Shown piece after piece: positions 23,701 through 35,014 of a DNA stretch of 64,000 nt; position 1 is the stretch's first letter, and each line of letters starts with the position of its first letter. The stretch is from assembly GCF_963169125.1 (NCBI RefSeq), contig NC_084802.1, forward strand, positions 15,934,896 through 15,998,895, written 5' to 3'. This DNA comes from Humulus lupulus (taxonomy: Eukaryota > Streptophyta > Magnoliopsida > Rosales > Cannabaceae). The translations under genes were made by a program, and so were the position numbers. Under the pieces are notes generated by a model. It worked only from the letters and a program-made list of their open reading frames with translations, was not told the DNA's origin and searched no databases.

Positions 23701-26553
23701 GTTCGGAGGCCTCTGAATCCAACGGTCCGGCGCGTGGCTATAAACGGTGATCGCCGGTGGACGTTTGGTGGTCGGGCAGACGCACACACGCGAGAGAGAG
23801 AGAGAGAGAGAGAGGGGCTCGGGTAAAAAAAGAAAGGCTGAAGCCTTTTTTTTATTTTTTTTTTAAATTTATTTTTAAAATTACACTTGGACCCAAAATA
23901 CTAAAATTCTTTTCAAATAAGCCCTTTAGCAAAACTTTCTTAATTTTATAAAAATCCCCAATTAAAATTATATGATATTTGGGTCCAATACTTGACTACT
24001 CAAGTTTCTCTCTCTTTAATCTCATTAAAAACATAAAATCATATTTTAAACACTATTTTTCCATTACTATTTCTTAAATTTGTAAACTTGTACATTTTAT
24101 GTATTAAAACTCTGATTTATAATAAATAAATGTATTATGAAAATGTTGGATATTACATCTAGGGTGGCCTGGGCGGCCTGGGTCTCAGCCTTCGCGGCAT
24201 CTAGGTCTGTCCGCGAGGTGGCGAGGGAGGTCTCGAGCTCTTGGACCTTCGAGCGGGTTTTTCCCAACTCGACCTGCGAGGCTGCCAAGGCATCCTTAAC
24301 CGCCTGCAGAGTAGTCTGGTGCTCGCTCCTCATGTCCTCGAGCTGAGTTTTGGTCCTGGAAATGCTCCGGTGAAGGGCAACGGCGCTCTGCGAAGGTGAA
24401 AAGGCAATTGCCTTAGGAAAAAGAGAGAAAAAACAGGGCAAAATGCAATAATAAAAACCACGAAAAGGTTGAAGTTAGCTTACCTTCATGGCCATGCCCA
24501 GTGAAGACTCCAGCACGCCTACCGGGTTCATTGTCTCGATGGCCCAGAGCTCCTTCTCGGTGAACTTGTATATATGGCTGACGGCGTAGTTCGCCGACTC
24601 ATACACCGTTCCCCGGAAGGCCTTGGGGATCTTCCCCAGGTCCTGGGGGTTGACCGGGATGCGTACCTCGGAGGGTACAATTGCTGAAGCCTCGAGCTCC
24701 GTTCCTGTGTCCCGGGCAGCGGCCGGAGCTTGCGGAGGGGGTGGAGGCATGTTGCTTCCCCCTGCAGCAGGAGGAATCGCTCCCACGACCTGGGCAGCTG
24801 GGACTTGCTCTTTCTCCTTTGCAGAAGACTTGGTGGGGGTCTCGGCAGCGTGCTTGGACATCCGGAGCCTCTTCATTCTTGGCCCAGCAGCCCCAGCTGG
24901 GGGGTTCCCCCCGAAGAACACACCTCGCAGGCTCTCCTCGGGCTGAGACATCTCTTCTGTCAAAACAAAAACATGGTTAGTACGAGTTAGCAACCATACA
25001 GAAACAAAAGCAAAGGGGTAAAAAGAGAAATTCAAGTATATGTATACTAAAGGGAATCCTACCCCCCGAGCTAGAAGAAGAATCTAAGTCGATTACTTCC
25101 CGAGCTGGCGCAAGTTCTGGGTCCGAGGCTGACTCAGGGCTAGATTCCTCTACATATTGCCTAAGCCCCGGAGCTACGGCACCCCTCCAGAGTGATGGCC
25201 ATGTCCGAAGGTTGGTCCCATACTCCTCGAATAGGATCGACCTAAAGGCTAGGGTGTTATCTACTACTACGGTACCCCTAGGCCGGCTATCTTGGTAGTC
25301 CAGCACAAGCCGGTCGACACAATGGAGCAGGGATGTGTTCAGGTCCGGATCACTTCGGTGATGATGGACGAGCTGCCTAGGATTGAACCTAGCCAGCCGG
25401 GGGTCTGCTATGGCCCTATCTAGACTCCTAAACATGTAAGGGTTACCTTGGCCAGAAGGACCCACGACTGCTCCGGACTGGGTCCTCTCCTCGCCCGTCC
25501 CCGGGCGGCCTCCAAAGCCCGCTTCCTGTTCCTCACGAGGGGAACTTCGTCGTCCTCGTCCTCCTCATCTTCGTCTCCCGCGACCTCCTCCACGATGATG
25601 GGCCTGGTGTCGCGGGTCGGGGGAAGCCCCCGGGGCCTCTTTAGGTTCAAAGTCTGATTTGGGAAAATCAGCTTGCAGGCCACCATCGTCTCGTCTGTCA
25701 CGAGCACGCGATAATCCTTCTCACTGGGGGGCAAGCCCGCCAGTGTCTCATATTGGGCCCCGAGGGTCACAGATTTCTCTGTCCTCGCGAAGATGCCTGC
25801 AAGATTAGTCTAAGTCAGAAAGGGATACATGAGGAGCTGTATGATACTTAACGTACGAGCTAAGGTTGAAGAAAACTTACGAGGGCGATTGAAGTAGTGG
25901 AGCTCGCAGTTCTGAAACCCTGTTGACATAAAGAATTGATCTTTGAAGTCATTGGGGTGGCTGGACAGCTCGATGGCCGCAGCCGTATTGGGAAACCGGG
26001 TTAAGTAATAAAACCCGTCGCCTCGCCCTCGCTGATCCGGGCTGGCCTTGAGGCAGAATAAGTACAAAATGTCCACTGGAGTGGGGACCTCCCACTCGTG
26101 CTTCAAAAATAAATATCTCAACCCCGCCAACAACCGATAAGAGTTGGGGGGGAGTTGAAATGGGGCCAACCTCACGTAATTCAGGAAGTCAGCAAAATAC
26201 TGATCCAACGGGAGGAAGGCCCCCGCCTTGAAATGCTCGCCGCTCCAGGCCGCGAACGATTCGTCGAGTGGCGCGCAGCTCCGCTCGCCCTCTGCGGGAG
26301 GTCGGGCAATCACTGATGCTCTCCCCAGCCCGATGTTGTGGGAGAGGAATATTTTGTTGATCTTCGTCTGGTCGGTAATCTTTGAGACGATCCTCTCCGC
26401 CTCAAAAAACGCATCAGGAGCCACCTCGAGCTCCTTCTCCACTTCCGGCCCAAAGCAGGGGATCGGGGAGTCAGGCATCACCACTTTTCCTTTGTCCTGC
26501 TGGGAGGCCGAGCTGCCGACGGTCTTTTGTGGGGCGTTCCTCTTTGGTGCCAT
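20721..26553 (-). pseudogene. Antisense spliced gene of element 1 (Transposase_28-like), broken
   Basis: Minus-strand gene homologous to the element 2 antisense gene. Exon 1 (26553-25881, MAPKRNAPQ) ends at a GTAAGT-like donor. Exon 2 starts at 25796 after CTTGCAG and has a frameshift near 25490. Exon 3 begins near 24955 (EEMSQPEES) and ends near 24485. Exon 4 runs from about 24389 but is split by the solo LTR at 20955-24157 and resumes to a TAG at 20721-20723. Exon 1 holds EHFKAGAFLPLDQYFADFLN, which resembles the plant Pfam family Transposase_28 (putative gypsy-type transposon). Exon 4 begins as a heptad-rich coiled coil. Molecular function is unknown. Confidence 0.8.
20955..24157 (-). mobile_element. 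Solo LTR (3.2 kb) inserted in the antisense gene of element 1
   Basis: It starts TGTAACGTCCC and ends GGATATTACA, flanked by TCTAG at 20950-20954 and 24158-24162. It splits exon 4 of the antisense gene, and the coding sequence resumes on both sides in line with element 2. No internal retroviral domains are present. Minus orientation is suggested by a CTAAGCGTTAGCTCATTATG / AGGTGTGGC region when read in reverse, wording common in plant gypsy LTRs. It is AT-rich with (AAT)n stretches, and a (GA)n run occurs at about 23790-23812. Confidence 0.82.
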
Positions 26554-27144
26554 CTGGTCGCCTTGAACAAAAGAAAAGATTTTAGAAAAGGCGACCTAAG
26601 CATGAGGAAGAATCAAAGTGTTATTTGCACGAGCTGAGGTAAGCCCAGCCCGTGGAGAGTGAGACCACGCGGTTCTATGAGCATGCGCCTGTGCTCCCAA
26701 CGGATCCCAGATTACTCGGAATTCGTGTGTCAGAAGGGTCAGGATAGAATTTTCCTTGGGGGGAAAGTTTCAGTAGGCAAGGAAGGCAAAACCGCCTGTG
26801 AAGCGTGTCCCCTAAACTACCCTGTTTTGCACCCAAAATACCAAAACTTCTACCCAGAAATTTCCCCCAGAAAATGCATCCTGTAAACCATACTCCCAAA
26901 CGTTTTCCTACAGCAAAAATACCCTAACCTAAAAGGCTTTCACCCTTCATACCCTCAAAAACCAGTAAACCCTTGCATGTGGCTACAGTAAATATTTACC
27001 TAAGCTACAGTGAAAAATATTTTCAAAACCTGCATAGTCAGGAGACTTACAGTATTTGGCTGGGAGGTGGATGAAGGTGTCGCCTAGGTGGGAGCTTTGT
27101 CGGAGTGTTTGTTTCCAAAGCTTTGAAGGAGTCCTTACGCCTGA

Positions 27145-27516
27145 TGTAACGCCCCACGTCACTATGGCTGCTTTCTGGAATGACGACTGGCCCTACAAAC
27201 CAAGACAAGTCTTTCCAGCGTGCTTGGTCCTCACTCACACACTTCCTAGGAAAACTTCCCAAGAAGTCACCCATCCCTAGATTACTCCAGGCCAAGCACG
27301 TTTAACCATGGAGTTCTCAAGTGATGGGCCACCGAAAAGAAGATGCACCTTCCTGATATAGGTAGTACCCATCAATCCATTTAAGCCCTCTTCAACTGTG
27401 TAGTCCCATACCTACACAGTCTTAGAATCATCACACTTGACCTTCCCCAGGCTGTGTGGGATTGCACAGCTTACCCGGTCTTTCCCTTTACGGATCACGG
27501 GATTCTGACTGTCACA
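27145..27516 (-). mobile_element. Cassandra solo LTR carrying a 5S rRNA-like promoter block
   Basis: 372 bp, flanked by CCTGA at 27140-27144 and 27517-27521. Read on the minus strand it begins TGTGACAGTCAGAATCCCG and ends GGGGCGTTACA. It contains a 5S-derived core: an A-box-like GTTAAACGTGCTTGG (27292-27306) and a C-box-like GGATGGGTGACTTCTTGGG (about 27257-27275). Cassandra retrotransposons are known for LTRs with a conserved 5S RNA polymerase III promoter. No second LTR or primer site is present, so this is a solo LTR. Element 2 lacks it at the corresponding site. Confidence 0.9.
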
Positions 27517-27649
27517 CCTGAGCTTCTTGAACAAATGAGAATGGCAGTCGTAGAGAAGAGGGTTTCTTTTTCTTCTGAGATGAAGAGAGAAGAAGGAAAG
27601 AAGTTCTGAGAAATTTCAAATGAAAGGGTGGCCCATGCGTAGGGTGGCC

Positions 27650-27663
27650 ACCCCTTTTATATA
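27650..27663 (-). promoter_or_regulatory. Probable TATA box of the antisense gene in element 1
   Basis: On the minus strand this reads TATATAAAAGGGG. It lies near the 3' LTR and upstream of the antisense start at 26553. Element 2 has TATAAAAGGG at the corresponding place. A leader intron is likely: donor CT|GTAAGT near 27048 and acceptor just before GCGACCAGATGGC at about 26564. Confidence 0.6.
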
Positions 27664-27926
27664 CGTGAAGGGTCACGTATAAAGGGCCGTTGGATGGCCC
27701 TGATGTGGGATCTAAGGCCCTCCACTCGAAATACGAAACGACGGCTGGGCATAGGCTAGGCCATTAAATGCGGTTCTCGTAAGACGTAACGTCACCAACC
27801 ACGATGTTCCATGTATCAAGCGCCTACGTAAGATGTGGAATGTGAAGAGTTCATGGGGAAGCCTAAAAGCCCCTACTGTGGCCTTATACGACGTAGTATA
27901 CCACAAGCAGGGGCTTGGGGGGCAGA

Positions 27927-28682
27927 TGTATGCCCTGATTTTCCCACGGGCTGATTAGCGAGCTGAGCTGCGGCCTAATCATGATTATCTCGTGGACATC
28001 CCCAAAACTAGAGCTGCCGTCATAAGGTCGTACCTCCTTAGCTCGAGGTAACCCAAGGGTTCGCCAAGATTGCCTAAGAACTGAGTCCGGCTCTGAAGGC
28101 AGAAGGTTGAGTTAAGTATCCAGCTCGTGGTGCGAGCTGGATCTGGAGGCTATGACCCTTTGTAAAGTCAACACACGCAAGGTAAACGTGCATATATCAG
28201 ACATCACATGTCTAATATGCCCCTGACTTCTCGGACACGCAGCAGGAACGTGCGTATTCAGACACCCACGACTGGGTTGGGCCGTGCGGCCCATTATCTC
28301 CTTACCTATTGATTTGACCACACTTATGTGTCAGGTTTAGGAATTAATCATGAATGTCACAGAGTTGATACGATAGGTAAGAAGGTCACGGGATGACCTT
28401 CTTACCACTTCCCAGGTGCCTTCTCCTATAAATATGGAGACCCTGGGAGTTAATAAGGGTTGGATTCTCTCTTGAAAGAAATACCCTGTAATCAAATATC
28501 CAGTATATATCAATAATACTGACTAGTGGAGTAGAAGGATTTTAACCTTTGAACCACTTAAAAAACGTGTCTTGAGTCACCTTTTCATTTTCTAAGATCA
28601 TATATATGTTTCGGTTCAACATTAGCACTAATCCCTTTCTCTTCTTTTCTTAATTACCTGTTGGTGAAGAACCGCATCAACA
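27927..28682 (+). repeat. 3' LTR of element 1
   Basis: 756-bp partner of the 5' LTR, preceded by a polypurine-like tract (GGGGCTTGGGGGGCAGA, ending 27926). The hairpin (28376-28406) and TATAAA (28427-28432) are retained. It is followed by the target duplication AAATT at 28683-28687. Confidence 0.93.
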
Positions 28683-29510
28683 AAATTATTGAGAGGTTAT
28701 TTTAAGTCATATAACTCATTTTCTACTATTTAATTTTCTTTACATATATAAGTTGTAAGGGCAATTCTTCAATTCTTTAGTTGCATTTCAGAGACTAAGT
28801 CCATCATTGAATATGAGCCAATAGATTTTCTTTTAGTCATAGTGGATGGCTGGATGAGCATGTATTGTTTAAAAATTGTTAAAATACCCAATTTACCCCC
28901 CAACAACCTGCAACTGGTTAGCTTTTCATTTTGGGATTTTGTTTCCATTCATGTGGATTTTTTTATACATTTTTACATACCATTGTCACTCTTCCAATCT
29001 GCTCACAACCTCACCACCAAGAAAGTCAGCGTCTATTTCTTCTTCGGGCTTGACACCCTTTGCGAGGAATATGAAGTTTGTTGCATTAAAATCTCTGATC
29101 TGAATTTTGCTTGTTCGACCTAAACTTTGCTGCTTAAACTTCAATCTGCCATGTATGTACTCTGACAATGAGATTTCTTTTAATTTTAATTGGGTTATAA
29201 AATTAGTTGTTCTCCCTTGTTATTAACTTAAATTAGATCAATACCTATAATAACCAAAAAAAACATTTATATACAAAATGATCATTTTTTCTACTGAAGC
29301 TTCCGTTTGTGCTTCCAACAACAAAACCTCATAACCTTTATCTTATCAAACATGATTTTTTTGTTTTTTGTTTTTGTTTTGGTTTAAGCGCATTAAACAT
29401 TATTATTTGTTTGTTTTTATTTTAAAATCTATGAAATTAAAAGAATAACTGATATATGTTGTATATATTATGTTCATAAGCTATTTGACAAAATTATATT
29501 TACAAGGTAT
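28683..29510. other. Intergenic DNA, no gene recognised
   Basis: AT-rich flank of element 1. Short open frames at 28842-29123 show no family signature and no splice or promoter context I would trust. No repeat boundary was identified. Confidence 0.5.
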
Positions 29511-29515
29511 ATAAT

Positions 29516-30833
29516 TGTTGTGAAAATTCAACACACAAGTATACATATCGTCTTTACAAGTAATAACTCATGTAAGTGAGATCGTTCCCACAAGGACTGT
29601 AGCTAAGTACCAATCAATTGAATTTTTGTTTCTATTTGGCTATCGAAAAATGGATTGTTTAAACTAAATAATCTAAGCAATAAATAAATAGTGACAATAA
29701 ACAAGATTCAATCAAGAAATGAAATATAGGGAAATTAATATCAATTGCTTCCACTTCCTATTTCAATAATGCAAACCAATTCTTCTTCTTCTACCTAATG
29801 TGATAGCGGATTATAAAATAACCTATATTCTGATTAAGACATATAGATTCTAAATTATATGGCACTATCCTACATTTCTGAGGCATAACACACACATAAT
29901 CAGCATTAAGCAACAATCCTAAAGCTACACAAGCCACACAAATACTCTCGTTTTATGTCGAAACCTGTGTTTATTCAATTAGAGCATTCTCAACACTCAC
30001 TTTTTCAGATTTTGTATTGAAATCATAAATCATGCATAAGGTGGCCAATCAAATACATGTAATAAGCACAAATATGAATAAATCACACATCAATAGAAGA
30101 AAAATATTGAAATTGCATTAATCCATAGAAAACTTCAGACAATCTCCATTAAAAACCCTAAATTAGAGTTTAGTTCATAATCTCCATTAAAATGTTCATA
30201 ATCAAACCCATGAAAGACATAGTAAAATTCAAAAAATAAAAAGAGTAGAGAAGAAACTAGATTCGAGGTTGTCACAATTGCTCCCAAGCTTGATCTCCAA
30301 TTCTCTCTTTGTTGTTTTCTAAGTTCTCCCAGAGGTCTCTTCTAAAAATCGTGATTTTTCTTATTAAAAACGATGATCTCCTAATTTTTCTGCCCTAATT
30401 CCAAAAACGCCCTTCAATAAGTGAAAAATTCAAAACTCGTACAGAAGACAGCGTCGCGGCGCCACTCTGAAATTGGAACACCTCGGCTTTCTGGAAAACG
30501 GGCTCGTCGCGGCCCTAATTCACCCAAGCGTCGCGACGCTAATGCGATTTGAGATTTCCATTTCCAATCTGACTTTGGACCTCGCCGCGACCATAATTAA
30601 TACCAGCGTCACGGCGCAAATTCTAGCACCACGACCCTAAAGAAATTTTCAGCATCAAAATGCCTATGAGCTCGGTTTAGCACTTTATCTCCACATTTCA
30701 TTCATTTGCCCAATTCTTGTGCATAAACCTGAAATCAAGTAAAACATGTGTAATTCTGCTCCAAAAACACTAAAACAAACACAATAAAACTAGAATCAAG
30801 ACACTTAAGAGATATGCTAAAAATAGCCTAACA
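29516..30833 (-). mobile_element. Solo LTR (1.3 kb), minus orientation
   Basis: Bounded by TGTTGTGAAAATTC at the left and AATAGCCTAACA at the right, flanked by ATAAT at 29511-29515 and 30834-30838. Read on the minus strand it begins TGTTAGGCTATTTTTAGC, a common plant gypsy LTR start. It contains a GC-rich patch (about 30450-30640) with repeated CGTCGCGGC and CGCGACGC motifs in otherwise AT-rich DNA. No coding domains or second LTR are present. Confidence 0.82.
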
Positions 30834-30838
30834 ATAAT

Positions 30839-32440
30839 TGTTTATCAATTACTTGTCTTTCCCACCAAGTTGAGTCGGTGAAACTAGTCCAAAAATCAAG
30901 TTTTTTGGTCCAAGCTGCAAACCATTGAACTTTTTCTCTTAAGTTTTGAAAATTGACATCCAATATTTTTCTTATATATACTTCACTTTTGCCTGGTATT
31001 TCTGAAAGGAAAATGGCTAAAGATCTTATGGTTGATTCTCCAAGTAAGCCGATCCTTATAGGGTACTGTGTCTTAGGTTGAGGGTTATAGGGTACTGTGT
31101 CTTAGGTTGAGGGTCATTGAGTGTGGTTGTAAAAGGGTGTTTGGCCTAAGTTATAGGGTACTGCATTGTGAGTTTAGTGAGAGTATTTTGTAGAGTATAA
31201 GAGTGATCTTTGATGTAAAATATTGCTATTTAATAGAAGAATTCAACATGAAACTAAAACTGGATGTAGGCTATTTTTATATCAGAACCAATATAAAATT
31301 ATGATGTCTTTCTCTATTTTGTGCACTTTAAAGTTCTTTGTTGATTACTACTGTAATGTTCTTGCTTTTTGTGATGTGTGTTCATTATCTTTACAAGTTA
31401 ATGAAATCTTGAATTGGTTTAATTTCTTACAATTCTTATACTAATAGAACAAAGGAAGAGGAAGATTGTTGAAGACAATGGATAAAAATAAGCTATAACA
31501 AAAAATTGAAAAGCCAAATGATTTGTAGAAGTGTTGCATAATTCACTAATTTTGTTCACTATTTAGAGTGTCTATAAAATTATATGACATGTCTTCCTCT
31601 TATTATATGTGGATCCTTGACCCATATTTGCCAATGCAAAAGTTAACTCATATTATATAATTAACAAGGTCTCTTCTTTATAGTTTTAGTTCTTTTATTT
31701 TTGTTTGACAATGTTATATCTATATTTTTTTGGATCTGACAATGTTATAACTATTTGGTTGAATTAATTGCAGGATATTTGCATCTACAAAGCAAAAAAC
31801 AATATTGGCTTGCTAGAAGCGTTTTTAAGCTTCTCTATAAAGATGAAAAATTCAAATTAAAAAATGATTATTTTAATACAAGTATTTACTTATTTTCTGA
31901 AAGGAGAATTTTGTGTTTCACTGCCATTTAAAAAAAAATATATACATATTGGGTTACAAAATTTGTGTTTGATTGTACTACTAATTGATTAGAAAAATTA
32001 TTAATGAGATTCTAACAATAAAAAAAATTGTTATTATTTACTATATGCTAGAATATTATTAAAAAAGGAAAAAAAAAAAAAAACTTAGTATTTCTTATCA
32101 CATTAAGAAATAATTTGGGAATGGAAGGCATTGAGCTGACTCAAGTTACCATATCTTTTTAATGTCAATGGAACCAAACAATTTTCTTTTTATTAATTTA
32201 ATCTTTTTTGCTAATTAATTTTAAAATTTATTAAAGTATATACATATATAATGATAAGCATTAAAAATAAAATTACTAGTTTTAAATTTGTGGATATTCA
32301 ATTTTACAAATATATATAAAAATTAATCAAACATAATTAAATTTTTGTATTTTTATTATGAGAATTGAAGTGATATATTTAAAAATAATTTAATTTAATC
32401 TACATTAATAGATTTTTATTATTTATGTTAAAAGGCTACA
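30839..32440. other. Intergenic DNA with a 29-bp tandem duplication
   Basis: AT-rich, with no gene recognised. A 29-bp unit starting TTATAGGGTACTGTG occurs in tandem at 31056-31084 and 31085-31113, with a partial third copy near 31151. The frame at 31223-31444 shows no recognisable domain. Confidence 0.5.
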
Positions 32441-32449
32441 ATGCGTTAA

Positions 32450-33015
32450 TTTCACCCTCATGTAATAGTTCATGGCGACCTTAACTTATTATGTATTATT
32501 TTCGACGTAATCAACGGTCGGATTACCTTCCGCGGTGTTCTAAGATCAACAACCACACGTGTAAAGAGTGTTCTTGTTGACTTTAGTAGTAAGGATCGAC
32601 GTTGATCACACCCCGATTTAGTAGTTAATGGAAAACTTAGCCAAATATAGGATATTTTGGACCTAAACAACGATTGAATTGCCACCTATGGTGTTTCAAT
32701 ATAAAGAATCACACTAATAAAGAATGTTCAAATTGACTTAAGTGGTTAAAATGCTCAAATCAGTGTCGATCGCCACTGATCTCACCCGAGATAGTAGTTT
32801 ATAGCAACCTTGATTAATTATAGGGTATTTTAGACATACTTAATTGTTGGATCCACACGTGTTGTTCCAAGAACAACAATTACACTTATAAAGAGTGTTT
32901 ATGTTGACTTTAGTGGTCAAAAGTCTTCGATTTGTGTTAATCGACACCAATCTTACCCCAAGGTAGTTGTTTATGGCAATCTTGGCTAATTATGTGGTAT
33001 TTTGAACTTAATCAA
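32450..33015 (+). repeat. Satellite-like imperfect tandem repeat, about 156-173 bp unit
   Basis: A block recurs at least three times. The phrase TAGTTNATGGNNAC or similar starts at about 32466, 32622, 32795 and 32966. Each unit then carries a GGATATTTTGGAC-like segment, a CAACAAT(T/C)ACAC-like segment, AAAGAGTGTT, a TTGACTTTAGTGGT-like segment, and a TCGA-rich end before CACCCCGA or similar. Copies are well diverged. The monomer length is near that of plant centromeric satellites, but only three to four copies are here. Confidence 0.7.
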
Positions 33016-33019
33016 CAAT

Positions 33020-33541
33020 CAACTTTTCAATTACGATGAAAATATATCATCACCATGATTGCATTGTGCAATTAATGTTATATTAGCAACAAGGAGTATG
33101 TTTGTAAAAAAAATTATCAATCACAAAAAAACTACAACTAATTAATGCTAAATATTCAACCATCTAATTAATCTGATGGTCAAATGCATTGGGAAAAATG
33201 ATTGATGCTAAACATTCTACCATCTATTTTTTTTAAATATATAATTAATCTTATTATCATATATATTTGGAAAAATTAATTAATATTAAATATTTGACCA
33301 TTTATAATTTTTTTGTTAAATAAACATCTAATTAGTCTTATTATCACATGCATTGGAAAAAATTTAATAAACATTGTACCATCTATAATTTAAAAAAAAA
33401 ATCTAATTAATTTTATTCTACTTTTTACCTTTTTTTAACATCTAATTAATTTTATTGTAAATACATTAACAAAATTAATTAATGTTAAACATCCTACCAT
33501 TTATAAAAAAAAATGTTAAATGAACATCTAATTAATCTTAT
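33020..33541. repeat. Short diverged repeat array (CATCTAATTAATCTTATTATC units), left part
   Basis: Units of roughly 80-100 bp repeat ATCTAATTAATCTTATTATC, then a CATTGG-like step, then TTAATGCTAAACATTCTACC. The array stops at the MULE-like element and resumes on its far side at 36189. Confidence 0.7.
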
Positions 33542-33689
33542 GAGAAGTTTACATAAATATGAGAAAAATATATATAGTTTCTAAATTTATGGGAAAAAAA
33601 ATAATTGTACAAAATATGGTAAGTTTTGGAAAAAAAGTTTAAAATATGGTAAATAAATTACCATAAACTTAATTATCTTATTTTCTCTT

Positions 33690-33955
33690 TCTCCTCACGA
33701 TCTCTCTCTCTTCTCATTTCTTTCTTTCTCTTCCCCAATTCAATGGCCATCTCAGTTTCTTCCGGCGATCCTACCTCCGCTGCTGCCTCCGACGACGACG
33801 AACTGATTTTCTTCTTCTTCTTCTTCTTTCTTTCTTTCTTCTTTTTCTTCGTCTTCTTTCTTTCTTTCTTCTTCTTCTTCTTCTTCTTATTTGGTCTTTC
33901 TTATTCTTCTTTTTCTTTCTTCAAATCTAGTTTTCTTCTTTTTCACATCTGATTT
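33690..33955 (+). pseudogene. Captured 5' UTR and first-exon-like segment inside the MULE-like element
   Basis: A pyrimidine-rich leader (CTCTTTCTCC...CTTCCCCAATTCA) precedes ATG at 33743. It is followed by a GC-richer coding-like stretch (MAISVSSGDPTSAAASDDDE) that dissolves into TTC repeats giving poly-Phe. The base composition and leader look like the start of a host gene, not transposon DNA. The donor is not recognised. No functional product is likely. Confidence 0.45.
33811..33945. repeat. TTC/TTTC microsatellite
   Basis: Mixed TTC and TTTC repeats spanning about 130 bases. A complementary-type GAA run occurs at 34857-34885 in the same element, which could allow hairpin pairing. Confidence 0.85.
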
Positions 33956-34085
33956 TGAACTTCATATTTGATTTTTCTGGGTTTTTTTTTTCTAAATCTG
34001 TTTAAGTAACCAGGTACTTGACTTCATATTTGATTTTTCTGGGTTTTTTTTTTCGAAATCTGTTTAAGTAACCAGGTACTTGATT
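33955..34085 (+). repeat. 62-bp tandem duplication
   Basis: TTCATATTTGATTTTTCTGG through GTAACCAGGTACTTGA is repeated with period 62 (GTAACCAGGTAC at 34006 and 34068), and a related third copy sits near 34460-34510. Confidence 0.85.
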
Positions 34086-35014
34086 TCATATTTGATTTGA
34101 TTTAAGAAATGTACTTAAGAAAAGTTGACTGCTATTATTTAGTGTAGACTAGGGTAGTATAAGAAGCTAGGTAGTTGAATATTTTAGGGTACTTTTAATA
34201 TATAAAAGCTTAGGTTAAGTGATTAGTTTTTTTGGTTGAAAATGGCAAAATTTGTCAAAAGGTTCTTCTCTGTCATGTTTAGATCAATAGGTTTAGCAGC
34301 CAAACATTCATCAAATAAGGTTCTAACATAAATATTTATGTGTTTATTAATTATTTAAAGAAATAGAACTAGAACGTTTGCTCAAAAAATGTATCGATAG
34401 GTTTACAAAATTTATTCAGAATACAAGTACAAGAAATAAAAAAACAAGCAAACAAAACTTTTGATTTTTCTGAGTTTTTTTTTTCCAAATCTGTTTAAGT
34501 AACCAGGTACCATGACGCCTGAGTCATTTTATTCATATCAGATTTTTTTTAGACCTAGGTGTAACCAGTTACAGTAGCGATTAATTTAGATTTTTTTGTT
34601 TAGATTTGATTTTGTTTTCAAACCTGACTAAGTAACCAGGTACCATAGCAATTGGTTATTTTTTTTATATTTGATTTTTTTTTTCAAACCTCGCTGTAAC
34701 CAGTTACGATTATCAATTTAGATTTTTTAGTAATGTGGCAGTAACCGGTTACTACTATCAATTTTAACTGTCATGGCAAGTACTCGAGTGAATTGTAACT
34801 AGTTACTGACAGATTTGGAAGAAAAAAAAAACAGATCAGAATACATCCAGTAAAGAAGAAGAAGAAGAAGAAGAAGAAGAAGAAGGTAACCGGTTACCCC
34901 TATTAAAATAACTGATTGATAACTAGTTACTGAGCCAAACCTAAAAAAAACTCTGAGAAAATAAAAAATTAATCTAAGAAGTAGTAGTAGAAGAAGAAGG
35001 TAGTAACTGGTTAC
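34006..35014. repeat. Cluster of eleven GTAAC-NN-GTTAC near-palindromes
   Basis: Twelve-base sites of the form GTAAC(C/T)(A/G)G(T/G)TAC occur at 34006, 34068, 34499, 34561, 34632, 34696, 34741, 34795, 34886, 34919 (ATAACTAGTTAC) and 35003. Several are exact palindromes (GTAACCGGTTAC, GTAACTAGTTAC). They lie between the two gene-like segments of the MULE-like element. Function unknown. Confidence 0.85.

Larger units (their letters stand above)
9905..28682 (+). mobile_element. Ty3/gypsy Tat-type LTR retrotransposon (element 1), decayed and host to three insertions
   Basis: Two 756-bp LTRs begin TGTACGCCCTG / TGTATGCCCTG and end TCAACA. They are flanked by the 5-bp duplication AAATT at 9900-9904 and 28683-28687. 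By hand count the LTRs differ at about 25 sites (3.3%). The body has gag, protease, RT, RNase H, a second RNase H and integrase on plus, then a tandem array and a spliced antisense gene on minus. A second RNase H domain and an extra ORF after integrase are known features of the Tat lineage (Retand, Grande, Ogre relatives). Every coding part is broken. Removing the three nested insertions leaves about 12.4 kb, close to element 2 at 12.7 kb. Confidence 0.93.

Noticed and set aside
23376..23787. GC-rich frames on both strands inside the solo LTR
   Set aside because: They lie wholly inside a bounded LTR, overlap each other on opposite strands and show no domain.
27245..27330. A true 5S rRNA gene
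   Set aside because: Only part of the 5S sequence is present, with substitutions, inside a 372-bp LTR bounded by a target duplication; it is the Cassandra 5S-like block.
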